Source: Chitinophaga varians | Lineage (GTDB): Bacteria; Bacteroidota; Bacteroidia; Chitinophagales; Chitinophagaceae | Reading direction: 5' to 3' | DNA length: 64,000 nt | NCBI RefSeq assembly: GCF_014529945.1 | Contig: NZ_JACVFB010000004.1 | Span: 682,001 to 746,000 of the forward strand | In this document: positions 11,401 to 20,400 of the stretch, piece after piece | Position numbering within the stretch: position 1 is the stretch's first letter | Layout of the letters: each line of letters begins with the position of its first letter | Notes under the pieces: model-generated | The model's database searches: none | Told to the model about the DNA's origin: nothing | What the model saw: only the letters and a program-made list of their open reading frames with translations | Translations under genes and position numbers: made by a program

Positions 11401-14400
11401 CGCTGTACGAGAGTAACTGCCGCGCCTATGTAGAAACGTGGATCAAGCAGTTAGCACCTTGTAAATATAACGCTGCTGCATTAGCGGAAATCACGGAAAA
11501 AATGGTAGCGGTATGTAAGGCAGGTTCTGACAGTACCCATCCGCGTGGCGCCAGCAGTGTCAGTCCTGCTGCTAAAAATCCACCCTATCGTTCCTTCGAA
11601 GAAGTGCTGAATGCCTATAATAGCCAACACAGTATCACAGATCCGCTGGTATGTAATACAGAATTGATCACCCTGCCGAAGCCATACGACAAGCAGGTTT
11701 CGATGGGTAATCCCGGTAGTTATGTAAGACCATCAGATTGCCAGTGTGAGAACCTGACAAATCTCAAAGTAGAATATCAGCAACGGAAACAAACTGCTGA
11801 TACTACACTTGCTGCTTATCTGAAACGGGTAAAGGGGATTAAAATCTCTCAGGCTGAGTTAGACCAGTTGATTAGTGCGTGTAATGTGCCGAAAACCAGT
11901 AGCTGTACGTTTTATTCACTCCCCATTCGTATTCCGGCTTTCCTGGATTGTAATGTAGCACCTCCGTGCGTACCCTGCAAGGTGACCGATTCGCTAAAGA
12001 CGCTTTTCACGCAGAAGTATCCCGGTCTGGCGCCTATGGCAGGCAGTGCGGATTCCATACAGGGGCGCGTCAACCAATTGTTTGCCGCGTATATGAATAA
12101 CCGTTTGGGTTATAACAAAGAAGCGTGGGAATATTTAGAATTTATCGACAGCTGTGGCAAAGCGCCGACCGGTAATGGCAGGGTTGTTTGTGTGCCAGGG
12201 AGTGCTGCCTCCAGACAGCAGGTACGTACTTTCCTGAATGGCAATGCCAGCATTTTCCGGGATGTACAGGTGACTGCTGACAATGGTTTCATCATGGCAG
12301 GTTCCACCACGGTCAATAACGTTGTGGATGCCTACATCGTGAAGGCCAATCAGGCCGGAGATCTGTTGTGGGCCAGAACTTATGGTGGAGGCATGTACGA
12401 TGTCTTCAACAAGATCACGCCTACCCGTGATGGTGGTTATATCGCCATTGGTACCACCAATTCCAACTGTTATGATAACGGTGCGATGCTGGTGGTAAAA
12501 GTAGATGGCAGCGGTGATGTACTATGGAATAAGGTGATCGACTTTGGTGTGAATCATGGCAGTGAAGGCAAGGATGTACTGGAAACAACCGAAGGGCATT
12601 ATGCGCTGGCTGGTCTTCGTCGTACCGGTAGTTCGGCTACCGACTGGGTGACCGGGCTGCTGACCAAAGACGGTGAGCTGCGCTGGATGAAACAGACAGG
12701 CTCTACACAGGTGCGTAAGAACATCAGTCTGACGGAAAAGAATAACACCCTCATTGCGGCCAGCTCCATTATGGAAGGTGCCGACTACGACGCAGTAATT
12801 TTAAAGATCAACAAGGAAGATGGTCAGCCGATAAGCACCCAACAATATGACATTGAAGGCAAAGCCAATACCACCGGTAACATCCTGAAAACGGCTGATG
12901 GCTACAAAGTAGCGGTGATGAACGGTTCCAACAGTGTACTGATGGACATCGCGGAAAATGGCAGTGTGACTGCTGCGAAACAATTACCGGTACCGGCGAC
13001 CGGCCAGACAGATGCCGATTCCTGGACAATTGCTGCTACCGCCGATGGCGGGGTAGTGGCGGCACATGCCAATACCGATGCTTACTGGTATAAGTTTGGC
13101 GCTGGGAACAACCTGGAATGGAACCGCCGCAGTGTGATCAACGGACAGACCGAACAGGTGCGTCGCGTGGTGCAGCACCCTGACGGTACCTATGCTGCCG
13201 CGGGTGAATCCCAGGCCGCTAAAAATCATGGTCTGCTGATGCGTGCCAACAAAGATGGCCGCACCGGTTGTAATGATGCTACTGATAATATTACGACTAC
13301 CGATGTAAAAGGATCTGCCGTTATTAAAACACCGGCTGCGCAGACGACGGTAAATATTAATACCAGCTATATCAGCACGGTAGCCCTCAGGGGTATGCTG
13401 ACCACTCCTATCATTACCGCCCAGGGCTGTCCTGGCATCGATAGTTGTTTCATCGTATATGACGGCCCGATGCTTTGTGGTAATACTACCGGTGGTTATG
13501 AAGAAGTAGAAGTACCTGAAATCACGGCTTGCTCTGATAGTACCATTATCTCAGAGACTAAGGGCATGGAATTGTATTTTATATACCGTGATTCCATCCG
13601 GAATGATTTTGACACTTCCTACATCAGCACCGTACTGGCAGCTGACAAGCTGGAGCAGTTCTCTGTGACGCATGTCTCCGCAGAATACCAGCACACACTG
13701 TATTATTACGATCAGGCGGGTAATCTGGTGAAAACCGTGCCTCCGGCAGGGGTGAAAGTGAACCGTTCTAAAAGCTGGACGGACAGCGTGGCTGTGGCCA
13801 GGAGAAATGGTGAGACGCTGACGCCTAAGCATGAACTGGCTACCGATTACCGTTATAATACGCTTAATCAGGTAGTATCCCAACATAGTCCTGATGGCGG
13901 TACCAGCCGCTTCTGGTATGACCGTCTTGGCCGATTAGCTGTTTCCCAGAACCTTCAGCAGGCACAAAGCAACGCTTACAGCTATACGCTATATGATGGC
14001 TTGGGCCGTATTACTGAGGTGGGAGAGCTGCGTAGCAGTACCCCTATGACGGATGTCATTAGCAGAAGTACAGCCACGCTGTCCTCATGGGTATTGGGCG
14101 CTGGAAGCAGCCGTTCACAGATCACGCGTACCATGTACGACCTGCCTTACGCAGGTGACGGACCTATCCTACAGGCAGCTAATCTCCGAAACCGTGTTTC
14201 CTGGAGTGCCGTATACAATAGCATCAACGACACGCTGCCGGCCGGTCAGGCTTCAGCCAGTTTCTACAGCTATGATATTCACGGTAACGTACGTACGCTG
14301 GTACAAGAATACAACGGTGGTGTGGGTAATGATGGTAACCGTTTCAAGCGTATGGACTACGGTTATGACCTGATCAGCGGTAAAGTGAATACTGTCAGCT

Positions 14401-16829
14401 ACCAGCGTGGTATGCCGGATGCGTTCTATCATCGTTACCTTTACGATGCGGAAAACAGACTGACTGACGTAGAGACCAGCCGTGATAGCGTATACTGGGA
14501 AAAGGACGCCAGGTATCAATATTATAAACATGGTCCGTTGGCGAGGGCGGTGATCGGTCAACAGCAGGTGCAGGGGCTGGATTATGCCTATACCCTGCAA
14601 GGCTGGTTAAAAGGCATCAACAGTACCACGCTGACGCCCACTTTTGATATGGGGCATGATGGGGCGACTAATGGCATTACTGCCAGAGATGCCTTTGGAT
14701 TCTCCCTGCATTATTTTGGTGATGGGGATTATAAGCCGCTGGATGCCGGGGTGAAACCATTTGCCTCCGCTGGTAATAACCTGCCAGGCTTATATAGCGG
14801 TAATATCGCCGCGATGAGTGTGAATCTGCCGAAAGCCGGAGTGCCATTATTCTATACTTATACCTATGATGTGCTGAATCGCCTCAGACAAATGAAGACG
14901 GCACATACTCTGGATGCAACCACCAATACATGGACGCCGGTACCGGTAGATGACTTTGGCGAGAAAATTTCCTACGATCCCAATGGTAATATCCTGACGT
15001 ATAACCGTAATGGTAATGCTACCTGGGCGGGTAAGTCGCTTGAAATGGACAAGCTGACCTATACCTATAAACCCGGTACGAACCGGTTGCGCCATATCAA
15101 AGATGCGGTAGGTAAAGATCTGTATGATATCGATATCGATGATCAGGGAGATGATAACTATGCCTACGACAGTATTGGTAATCTTGTCCGAGACAATCAG
15201 GCAGGTACCTCCGTTAAGTGGACCGTGTATGGTAAAATCAACGAGATTACAAAAGATGATGGTACACATATTATCTACACCTATGATGTAGCGGGTAACC
15301 GTATCAGCAAGAAGGTCGGAGACCGCCTTACCCGCTATATTCGGGATGCTGTGGGGAATGTGATGAGTGTCTATGAATCTGGTAACCCAGCCGTAAATAA
15401 TGGCCGCCTGACACAAATGGAGACATATCTGTATGGTGGCAGCCGTTTGGGCATCAGTAGCTTTGCCACATTGGTTGATGACCCAGAGGCACCTGCATCG
15501 GTGCGATTAGGAATACTAGGCTCGGGAACTTTTACTAGATTTACAAGAAGAGAGAAGCTCTTTGAGTTGAGTAACCATCTGGGGAACGTATTAGCCACCG
15601 TGAGCGATGATAAGGTGGCCATCGCTGGTTCCGGCGGAATAGTGGATTACTACGTGGCGAATGTGGTGTCAGCACAGGATTATTATCCATTTGGGATGAT
15701 GATGGCAGGACGGAAGTGGAGTGCTGGTGGTGGCTATCGTTATGGGTTTAATGGGAAGGAGAATGATAATGAAGTGAAGGGAGAAGGGAATCAACAGGAT
15801 TATGGAATGCGGGTGTATGATCCAAGGATTGCAAAGTTCCTGAGTGAGGATCCTCTTTCCAAAGATTATCCATGGTATACTCCTTATCAATTTGCAGGCA
15901 ATACTCCTTTACAAGCAATTGATCTTGATGGTGGAGAACCAAAGTTGTATCATGTAACTGGTACTGATGCAGCACAGAAAATTTTAACCGGAGGTTTTCA
16001 AGGACGGAGTATGGGTAAGTACTCTGCTTATAATTGGTTTTCCGTTTCACTTGGTAATGATGCAACTGGCCGCACACTCGGAGAAGGTAAAGTAGCACTT
16101 ACAGTGGAGGGGATTGACAGGAAGGATGTCGATTTAATTACAAAGGAGCAAACAGCTACGTGGAGGAGTCAAGCTCAAGCGAAAGTATTGAAACGTTCCG
16201 GTATTACCGAAGAGAAATTTGCTGAAATGTTAGGGTCTACCACAAAAACAAAGCAAAACCAGGTGGGGCGTTTGAAGGGTCAAATCGAAGGAATTGTTTG
16301 GAACAAAGTTGGAGAATATATGACTCAAATGAAGCAGTCCGGATATTACGTTGAGGAGATTCAAAGTTATGCATTTACCGATGCTGCTGTGAATTCACCC
16401 GGTGTTAAAGTGACTCAAGTTAGTGGCGCGGGTGCTGCCGAGGTAATTAACGCTTCAACGAGATCAGCCTTTAGTGGTGAAGCTGCAGCTGCATTAGCTC
16501 GGTATGGAAAAGCCGCGAGTACGATAAAATGGGGCGGACGTGCCTGTATAGCTATCGCAGCGGCGGCAGATGTTTATGAGATATACTCGAGCGAGAATCG
16601 AATGCGGACGATGAATATTAAAGTAGGCGGCTGGGCTGGTGCAATTGCCGGAGGGGCGTATGGCGCCTCGATAGGTGGAGCTTCAGGTACAATTGTTCCT
16701 GGAGCGGGGAATGCAGTCGGAGGGGTTTTAGGTGGTATTATTGGTGGAACTATTGGCTATATGGCAGGTTCTACAGCGACTGAACTTGTACATGATTTTC
16801 TGTTTACCCCTGGTGTACAGGTGAAATAA
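8430..16829 (+). CDS. RHS repeat protein with variable C-terminal toxin-like tip (2799 aa)
   Basis: A Sec signal peptide (to about residue 28) is followed by a beta-sandwich, an FN3-like region (about 187-295) and a DUF6443-like region (about 300-420) typical of Bacteroidota RHS proteins. A Cys-rich stretch follows (about 590-1250). Residues about 1265-1615 hold repeats of the GDLLWARTYGG/GGYIAIG type, a beta-propeller signature unusual inside an RHS protein. YD/RHS repeats run from about 1800, and the conserved RHS core ends with YYPFGM, YGMRVYDPRIAKFLSEDP and NTPLQAIDLDGG at about 2500. The last 295 residues are a different module: a YHVTGTDAAQKIL...GGF start, which resembles ADP-ribosyltransferase-like folds, and a glycine-zipper segment at about 2733-2783. 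RHS shells usually encapsulate such tips. The toxin activity is inferred. Confidence 0.9.
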   Translation: MKPILLKVAARLSWLLLLLLMMNKGQAQTGTGIVLKKSLDGARGQLVKDSVVAIQDSIYFDAGLMPKLDTPYSVRNIVTFRINEYSNLYIGVPFTATLKARIFYTDAGGAESYTDQDFVINYDTAGTYTMRRSFVFNNAHKVRVQVLGIAHNAGKDISGVLMLDNEMEVHPKYKLECALDAVKQIAMTAPDVPEPDELTVSWPAVQGADVYDLEWAYVDSSALESGRYGIPATAARVFANNTTRVTVPGNSYTIPLMYDKIGVLYFRVRAVQEKGNDIRLETAWSSNYSNGFGKFNFGGHQPNINWQSSVSYAEDGKRKVLVQYFDGSLRSRQTVTKENTTNTITAGESFYDYQGRPVIQVLPAPTLDKVIKYTRNLNSALNRQEYDKDRYDYLAREEDFLTAAAQPMDTSGGANWYYSPANKNNHPLNKYIPDAEGFAFTETSYTQDNTGRISRQGGLGPTFKLGSGHETQYSYNTPTQEELDAMFGTEVGINTHYFKNAVTDANGQVSVSYTDMHGRTVATLLAGRADNLNLQDLPNKVAETVTDSLSGGGKNTISEMGLESQYALLVPQAGDYTFKYLLTPPVLKKKDCNGQEHCYIGSYDLKITITDDAFNQRLGGQPYVITLKNYNANQLSGDCQTPAPITSTFTKLLPKGSYIVSKQLVVSKQVMDFYRDSIFLPGSECITMDSLIRKKKLEYQQLACGPDCGTCDSAKIEQDDIRRAMLQDVSPPSGQYARVSEAGNERSIFYGTGRYNYSTLKYYNAVGVLDSVTDPLTGKRVPPQALTPQQFADAFQPSWANSLLLFHPENCKLEAMERIKGAQQWIKDFEKTETYAEAKQKGYLNPLGNTSRFPSGTNDPLPYGVSGTLQNQLNNFQQGYSMWSVATQMVMCQDMSQACADKYKNINNAFDESVMCAGDLDMAWRSFRNLYMNYRRQALLVWLDEQCNITAGTIISWGKAPRFNSRNDAAGQVNIPTGIRPQDETRAKMDALYESNCRAYVETWIKQLAPCKYNAAALAEITEKMVAVCKAGSDSTHPRGASSVSPAAKNPPYRSFEEVLNAYNSQHSITDPLVCNTELITLPKPYDKQVSMGNPGSYVRPSDCQCENLTNLKVEYQQRKQTADTTLAAYLKRVKGIKISQAELDQLISACNVPKTSSCTFYSLPIRIPAFLDCNVAPPCVPCKVTDSLKTLFTQKYPGLAPMAGSADSIQGRVNQLFAAYMNNRLGYNKEAWEYLEFIDSCGKAPTGNGRVVCVPGSAASRQQVRTFLNGNASIFRDVQVTADNGFIMAGSTTVNNVVDAYIVKANQAGDLLWARTYGGGMYDVFNKITPTRDGGYIAIGTTNSNCYDNGAMLVVKVDGSGDVLWNKVIDFGVNHGSEGKDVLETTEGHYALAGLRRTGSSATDWVTGLLTKDGELRWMKQTGSTQVRKNISLTEKNNTLIAASSIMEGADYDAVILKINKEDGQPISTQQYDIEGKANTTGNILKTADGYKVAVMNGSNSVLMDIAENGSVTAAKQLPVPATGQTDADSWTIAATADGGVVAAHANTDAYWYKFGAGNNLEWNRRSVINGQTEQVRRVVQHPDGTYAAAGESQAAKNHGLLMRANKDGRTGCNDATDNITTTDVKGSAVIKTPAAQTTVNINTSYISTVALRGMLTTPIITAQGCPGIDSCFIVYDGPMLCGNTTGGYEEVEVPEITACSDSTIISETKGMELYFIYRDSIRNDFDTSYISTVLAADKLEQFSVTHVSAEYQHTLYYYDQAGNLVKTVPPAGVKVNRSKSWTDSVAVARRNGETLTPKHELATDYRYNTLNQVVSQHSPDGGTSRFWYDRLGRLAVSQNLQQAQSNAYSYTLYDGLGRITEVGELRSSTPMTDVISRSTATLSSWVLGAGSSRSQITRTMYDLPYAGDGPILQAANLRNRVSWSAVYNSINDTLPAGQASASFYSYDIHGNVRTLVQEYNGGVGNDGNRFKRMDYGYDLISGKVNTVSYQRGMPDAFYHRYLYDAENRLTDVETSRDSVYWEKDARYQYYKHGPLARAVIGQQQVQGLDYAYTLQGWLKGINSTTLTPTFDMGHDGATNGITARDAFGFSLHYFGDGDYKPLDAGVKPFASAGNNLPGLYSGNIAAMSVNLPKAGVPLFYTYTYDVLNRLRQMKTAHTLDATTNTWTPVPVDDFGEKISYDPNGNILTYNRNGNATWAGKSLEMDKLTYTYKPGTNRLRHIKDAVGKDLYDIDIDDQGDDNYAYDSIGNLVRDNQAGTSVKWTVYGKINEITKDDGTHIIYTYDVAGNRISKKVGDRLTRYIRDAVGNVMSVYESGNPAVNNGRLTQMETYLYGGSRLGISSFATLVDDPEAPASVRLGILGSGTFTRFTRREKLFELSNHLGNVLATVSDDKVAIAGSGGIVDYYVANVVSAQDYYPFGMMMAGRKWSAGGGYRYGFNGKENDNEVKGEGNQQDYGMRVYDPRIAKFLSEDPLSKDYPWYTPYQFAGNTPLQAIDLDGGEPKLYHVTGTDAAQKILTGGFQGRSMGKYSAYNWFSVSLGNDATGRTLGEGKVALTVEGIDRKDVDLITKEQTATWRSQAQAKVLKRSGITEEKFAEMLGSTTKTKQNQVGRLKGQIEGIVWNKVGEYMTQMKQSGYYVEEIQSYAFTDAAVNSPGVKVTQVSGAGAAEVINASTRSAFSGEAAAALARYGKAASTIKWGGRACIAIAAAADVYEIYSSENRMRTMNIKVGGWAGAIAGGAYGASIGGASGTIVPGAGNAVGGVLGGIIGGTIGYMAGSTATELVHDFLFTPGVQVK

Positions 16830-16907
16830 TCCGTAGATAGTTGAAAAGTGACGATTATGCATCGGTAAAGTGTATATTACTTAAAATAATAACTAAAAAA
16901 GCGAAAA

Positions 16908-17345
16908 ATGGTACTTTGGGAATTTGAAAAGGTATATGTAAGAATAGTTGAAAGAGATATTGTTGAGTTAGAATGTCTCTTTATTCAAGAAACCTCTTCC
17001 AGTCTTTTGGTCTTTAATATTGGGGAGTTTTTTTGGGTAAACAGGGGCGAAACATTCAACCATGAGGGATTTAGAGAATTTGATATGCCTTCAGTATTGG
17101 ATAGAGAGCAACCAATTATCTTAAAAGGTTTGTATTATTTTATGGGTAATTCGTATATGGATCTGGATGGCAGTATTATTAAAATATATAATCAATTTAG
17201 TACTCAGTACGGAACCTCTGAGAGCATGTTGGAAGTTGTTACACCGGCACTTGACAACGCTAAATATAATTTATGGAAAGAGGAAATACGTTTGGCAAGT
17301 ATGCGGGAAATAATTGATTTTAGGTATATAGCGAAAACAAGATGA
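16908..17345 (+). CDS. Candidate immunity protein for the RHS tip (145 aa)
   Basis: This gene starts 78 bases after the RHS stop on the same strand. It has no signal peptide, is acidic and aromatic-rich, and is visibly richer in A and T than the RHS core, like the tip coding region before it. Polymorphic toxin systems place a small cytosolic immunity gene directly after the toxin tip, and this gene fits in position, size and composition. I recognise no known immunity family, so the assignment rests on context only. Another possibility is an unrelated small hypothetical protein. Confidence 0.6.
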   Translation: MVLWEFEKVYVRIVERDIVELECLFIQETSSSLLVFNIGEFFWVNRGETFNHEGFREFDMPSVLDREQPIILKGLYYFMGNSYMDLDGSIIKIYNQFSTQYGTSESMLEVVTPALDNAKYNLWKEEIRLASMREIIDFRYIAKTR

Positions 17346-17877
17346 GTTGTGAGTTTAGTAAGGAGAGAATACCTGTATTGCCATCGCTAATGCAAAGTTG
17401 TTGATTCAGCATTGATGAAGCAAAGCTTCCTGCTACTGGTCGCACTTCTGTGTGGTAGGGGCTGGTGCTCTGGTTTGCACTGGACTGAATAAAAAGCTGA
17501 CTAATGGCATACGTGAGATAGGAACGAAAGCGACGATCAATCGGGTGCTAGTGGTGATAGATAATGTAGGCCATTGTAGGACAACATACAGAATTAATTG
17601 GAATGACGGTCCTTTATAAATTATACAAAAGGCCCAAAAAGAGCCAGTTCGCTCTAAATATAATTGAATGACCTATACGATGAGATTAATATTGTTTTTT
17701 GTTGTTATGCAATATGGTCGCTCAATTCCCAAAGTGTTAATAAAATTGCCGGAGCAACAACGTTATATACAATTTGAACCGGATAAGTGATTTCCAATGT
17801 ACTCTATTCAACGATTTAACAATATCTGGTATGTAAATCCAAGATTTGGATTATCTCTTAAATAGGAATCACCTTCA
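17346..17877 (+). other. Gene-poor AT-rich stretch with decayed coding fragments
   Basis: No intact gene is supported across these roughly 530 bases. An open frame at 17419-17619 lacks a start; it encodes a hydrophobic VVGAGALVCTG segment and ends in HCRTTYRINWNDG, which resembles the C-terminal CKTTYRVTWSDG of the 176-aa protein encoded at 19870. A 36-codon frame at 17680-17790 begins with a hydrophobic run but is too short to support. A perfect short inverted repeat TCCAA-gat-TTGGA lies just before the first fibre gene. The region looks like debris from cassette exchange between the RHS tip and the fibre array. Confidence 0.5.
17419..17619 (+). pseudogene. Start-less fragment with C-terminus like the 176-aa secreted protein
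   Basis: The frame is open between in-frame stops and has no convincing start. Its final residues (CRTTYRINWNDG) match the pattern CKTTYRVTWSDG near the end of the intact 176-aa protein at 19870-20400. The upstream half is a short hydrophobic segment followed by a basic stretch. It may be a relic of an older copy fused to other remnants. The match is short, so confidence is limited. Confidence 0.35.
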
Positions 17878-17931
17878 ATGTCAGTTCGGATATACCGGTC
17901 GGTTCTGATCCTGAATAATCTTACCTATACC

Positions 17932-19854
17932 ATGAAAACTTTATTCTTCTTTATCACGATTACCCTCTTCGCCTTCGCTGCCTCTGCGCAACAAATCTAC
18001 CAAATCCGGGCCGACAGCGTCCGCATCTATAATGTGTGCGACACCGCTGAACTGATCATCGAAAACCGCACGCAGGGCACACAAGGTTTCCTGTATAACA
18101 AAGGCGCAGGCCGCACAGAGTTCCGCCGGGTACGACTGGAGAAAATCGGAGATTCCAAAATCGCTATCACCGGTCAGGATACCATCGACCTGCGTACTTT
18201 GACGGGGATTGGTGGTATTGAAAGTATCTTCCGTCGGGGAGATGATATTATCTACGTTAAAAACGGACAGCAGTTCAATGTGTATGCGCCGATACCGGGG
18301 TTTGTTAATGTGCCGAACGGCGGCGCCTCCGGACCAGCCGAATTTGTCAACGGCCGGGTAGTCGGATTTGACGCGTATGATTCTCCCGATATGCCGTTGG
18401 TGTCTGATCAGGCACTGACGAATGGGGTTACAGAAAGAAAATATTACTCCGGTCACGCGGTGTTGCTCAATGGTCGCGGATACCAGATGGCAGTGAACTG
18501 GGATGGGGAGGAAACCGGCTCCAAGGGAGTTTTTATCCGGAATAAAGATGACACTACGCCCGTATGGGGTGCCTGGCGGGAATTGTTATTTAAAGACTAT
18601 GCGGATCGTAAATATGCCATAAAGAACGAGGTTGCAGATAGTTATATTAAAAATGGCAGTACACTTCAGCCGGCGACTTTCAATATCCAGGGCAAGGGTA
18701 ATATTACAAATGACTATACTTTTGATAATAGTGCATATGCTGCCGGTAACCTTGAATTGAGATCTGCGAATAACCCGGGGATAGGTTTTCACCGGCCGGG
18801 GGTATGGGGATGGTCATTGTATTCTGATTGGGAGCTGAGCCTTAAAGCGCGTGGTGCCGGGGGACAAGATGCTACCTTCTGGCATTCGATCAATGCACCG
18901 CGACCAGTAGTACAGCGCGATTTTCGCCTGCATCAGGATGATGGGACCAGTGCAAACGTTTTTGGGCAGGGAACTACATTTTGTTACGCTGCCGGCTCTC
19001 CCTATAACGGCCCCCTGTTATCTTTCGGAGGATTGAACGGGGGATATGACTGCCAGATCAATGCCGAATATTACGATGGTAAGACCATAGCTTTCCGCGT
19101 GCGGAATGGAGATAAGCAAACCTGGAATCCGTGGTTGCGGTTAATACATGAAGGAAATGTCGCCACGAAAGGCAGTGACGTGGTGCTTAAAACAGAGGCT
19201 AATGGTTATTTGGGCGTAGAAAACTGGATACGGGTAGGGCAACAAACGGGTTTATACACTGCACAGGGCAGTCATTTTTTCCCTAATACTGCTTATAGCT
19301 GGGCCATCCGCCCGGAACACGATGCCGGCAGTACCTGGCTGGAATTGCAGAACCACGCAGGGAATAACATTGGTGGATTTTATGGTGATATGAGTGGCGC
19401 TGTCGGAATCGTTAACGCGGGTGCCAACGGTTGGCGCATTAAAACAGATGTCGGGGGCAATGCCTATGTAACTGGTCAGGTGCAAGCGACTTCCTTTTTC
19501 CAAACTTCCTTAAGAAGCCTGAAAAAAGACATACAGCCGTTACCGTATGCTGCACTGCCGGTGCTGATGAAAGCGCAGGTACGCTCTTTTAAATTCAAGG
19601 CAGACAGCACCGGAAAAACAAATGTTGGTTTTATCGCGGATGAGGTACCGGAAGAAATGTCTATACCCGGCAGAGGGGGAGTGGACCAGGCCAGTACAGT
19701 AGGTCTGTTAGTGAAGTCAACGCAGGAGCTGAATACGGAACAGACGGATCTGAAGCTACAGGTGAAGGAGCTGCAGCAACAACTGCTGGACATGCAAAAG
19801 CAGCTGAAACAGCAGCAGGTATTAATCGAACAATTATTACAAAAGAAACCCTGA
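17932..19854 (+). CDS. Secreted fibre protein 1, tail-fibre-like with S74-type chaperone (640 aa)
   Basis: I prefer the ATG at 17932 because it begins a signal peptide (MKTLFFFITI to SAQ); an upstream start would add 18 non-signal residues. After the signal comes the conserved module shared by five neighbours (QQIYQIRADSVRIYN, then AELIIENRTQ and GRTEFRRVRLEKIG). Residues about 120-222 are a tail-fibre knob-like domain (YQMAVNWDGE, then WGAWRELLFKDYAD), and about 355-410 a second one (GPLLSFGGLNGGYDC). From about residue 526 an endosialidase-chaperone domain follows (SLKKDIQP, GFIADEVPEEM), then a coiled coil to the end. S74 domains normally help fibres trimerise and may cleave themselves off. 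The Sec signal argues against a phage fibre and for a secreted or surface adhesin. Confidence 0.85.
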   Translation: MKTLFFFITITLFAFAASAQQIYQIRADSVRIYNVCDTAELIIENRTQGTQGFLYNKGAGRTEFRRVRLEKIGDSKIAITGQDTIDLRTLTGIGGIESIFRRGDDIIYVKNGQQFNVYAPIPGFVNVPNGGASGPAEFVNGRVVGFDAYDSPDMPLVSDQALTNGVTERKYYSGHAVLLNGRGYQMAVNWDGEETGSKGVFIRNKDDTTPVWGAWRELLFKDYADRKYAIKNEVADSYIKNGSTLQPATFNIQGKGNITNDYTFDNSAYAAGNLELRSANNPGIGFHRPGVWGWSLYSDWELSLKARGAGGQDATFWHSINAPRPVVQRDFRLHQDDGTSANVFGQGTTFCYAAGSPYNGPLLSFGGLNGGYDCQINAEYYDGKTIAFRVRNGDKQTWNPWLRLIHEGNVATKGSDVVLKTEANGYLGVENWIRVGQQTGLYTAQGSHFFPNTAYSWAIRPEHDAGSTWLELQNHAGNNIGGFYGDMSGAVGIVNAGANGWRIKTDVGGNAYVTGQVQATSFFQTSLRSLKKDIQPLPYAALPVLMKAQVRSFKFKADSTGKTNVGFIADEVPEEMSIPGRGGVDQASTVGLLVKSTQELNTEQTDLKLQVKELQQQLLDMQKQLKQQQVLIEQLLQKKP

Positions 19855-19869
19855 CAATTTTTATAGTTG

Positions 19870-20400
19870 ATGAAACGTATTTTGTTCTTGTTGTTACCCA
19901 TCTTCCTGGTGCATTGTCACAATGCCTGTGGACAACTACAGACCGCCAGTATAGCGGGCATATTGGATATTCACCAGACATTTGCCGCTCCTCGGATCGC
20001 TCAAAACGGGTATCTCGTTACCCACAATGAAATTCGCCAGAAGATAGCTGAAGGCTATTTTACGGCGCTCAACCTGGCGGCCATTCCACAGGATAATACC
20101 TGCATTACGGCGGCTAATGCGAAATTGTGGCTGAGTATTGATGAAACCAAATTACCCACCAACGGAAGATTGCCGCTATGGCAGGAACTGGTGCCCAAGG
20201 CGGTGGCGCCGGTATGTACCGGCGTTGACGAGAAGCTGGTCAACGGAAAATGCGAGCGGGGATACAGGACCATTGACAGTCAGGAACAACTGATGAAGAA
20301 CGGACAACCGTATTGTAAAACGACCTACAGGGTTACCTGGAGTGATGGTTCTTTTAGGACCTACGTAGACACGGCTCCGGGGATGTGTGCGTTGTCGTAA
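19870..20400 (+). CDS. Secreted hypothetical companion of the fibre array (176 aa)
   Basis: The ATG at 19870 is preferred over the adjacent TTG. A signal peptide ends near residue 22 (CHNACGQ). The mature part has paired cysteines near the C-terminus (VCTGVDEKLVNGKCERG, then YCKTTYRVTWSDG), suggesting disulfides. It lies 15 bases after fibre 1, so it is likely co-transcribed. Two decayed relatives flank it (17419-17619 and 20509-20689), so the gene has been repeatedly duplicated or lost here. I recognise no family. A fibre tip or ligand-binding partner is conceivable. Confidence 0.65.
   Translation: MKRILFLLLPIFLVHCHNACGQLQTASIAGILDIHQTFAAPRIAQNGYLVTHNEIRQKIAEGYFTALNLAAIPQDNTCITAANAKLWLSIDETKLPTNGRLPLWQELVPKAVAPVCTGVDEKLVNGKCERGYRTIDSQEQLMKNGQPYCKTTYRVTWSDGSFRTYVDTAPGMCALS

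Noticed and set aside
17680..17790. 36-codon open frame with hydrophobic start
   Set aside because: It is too short, in decayed DNA, and has no homologue or ribosome-binding context that I can support.
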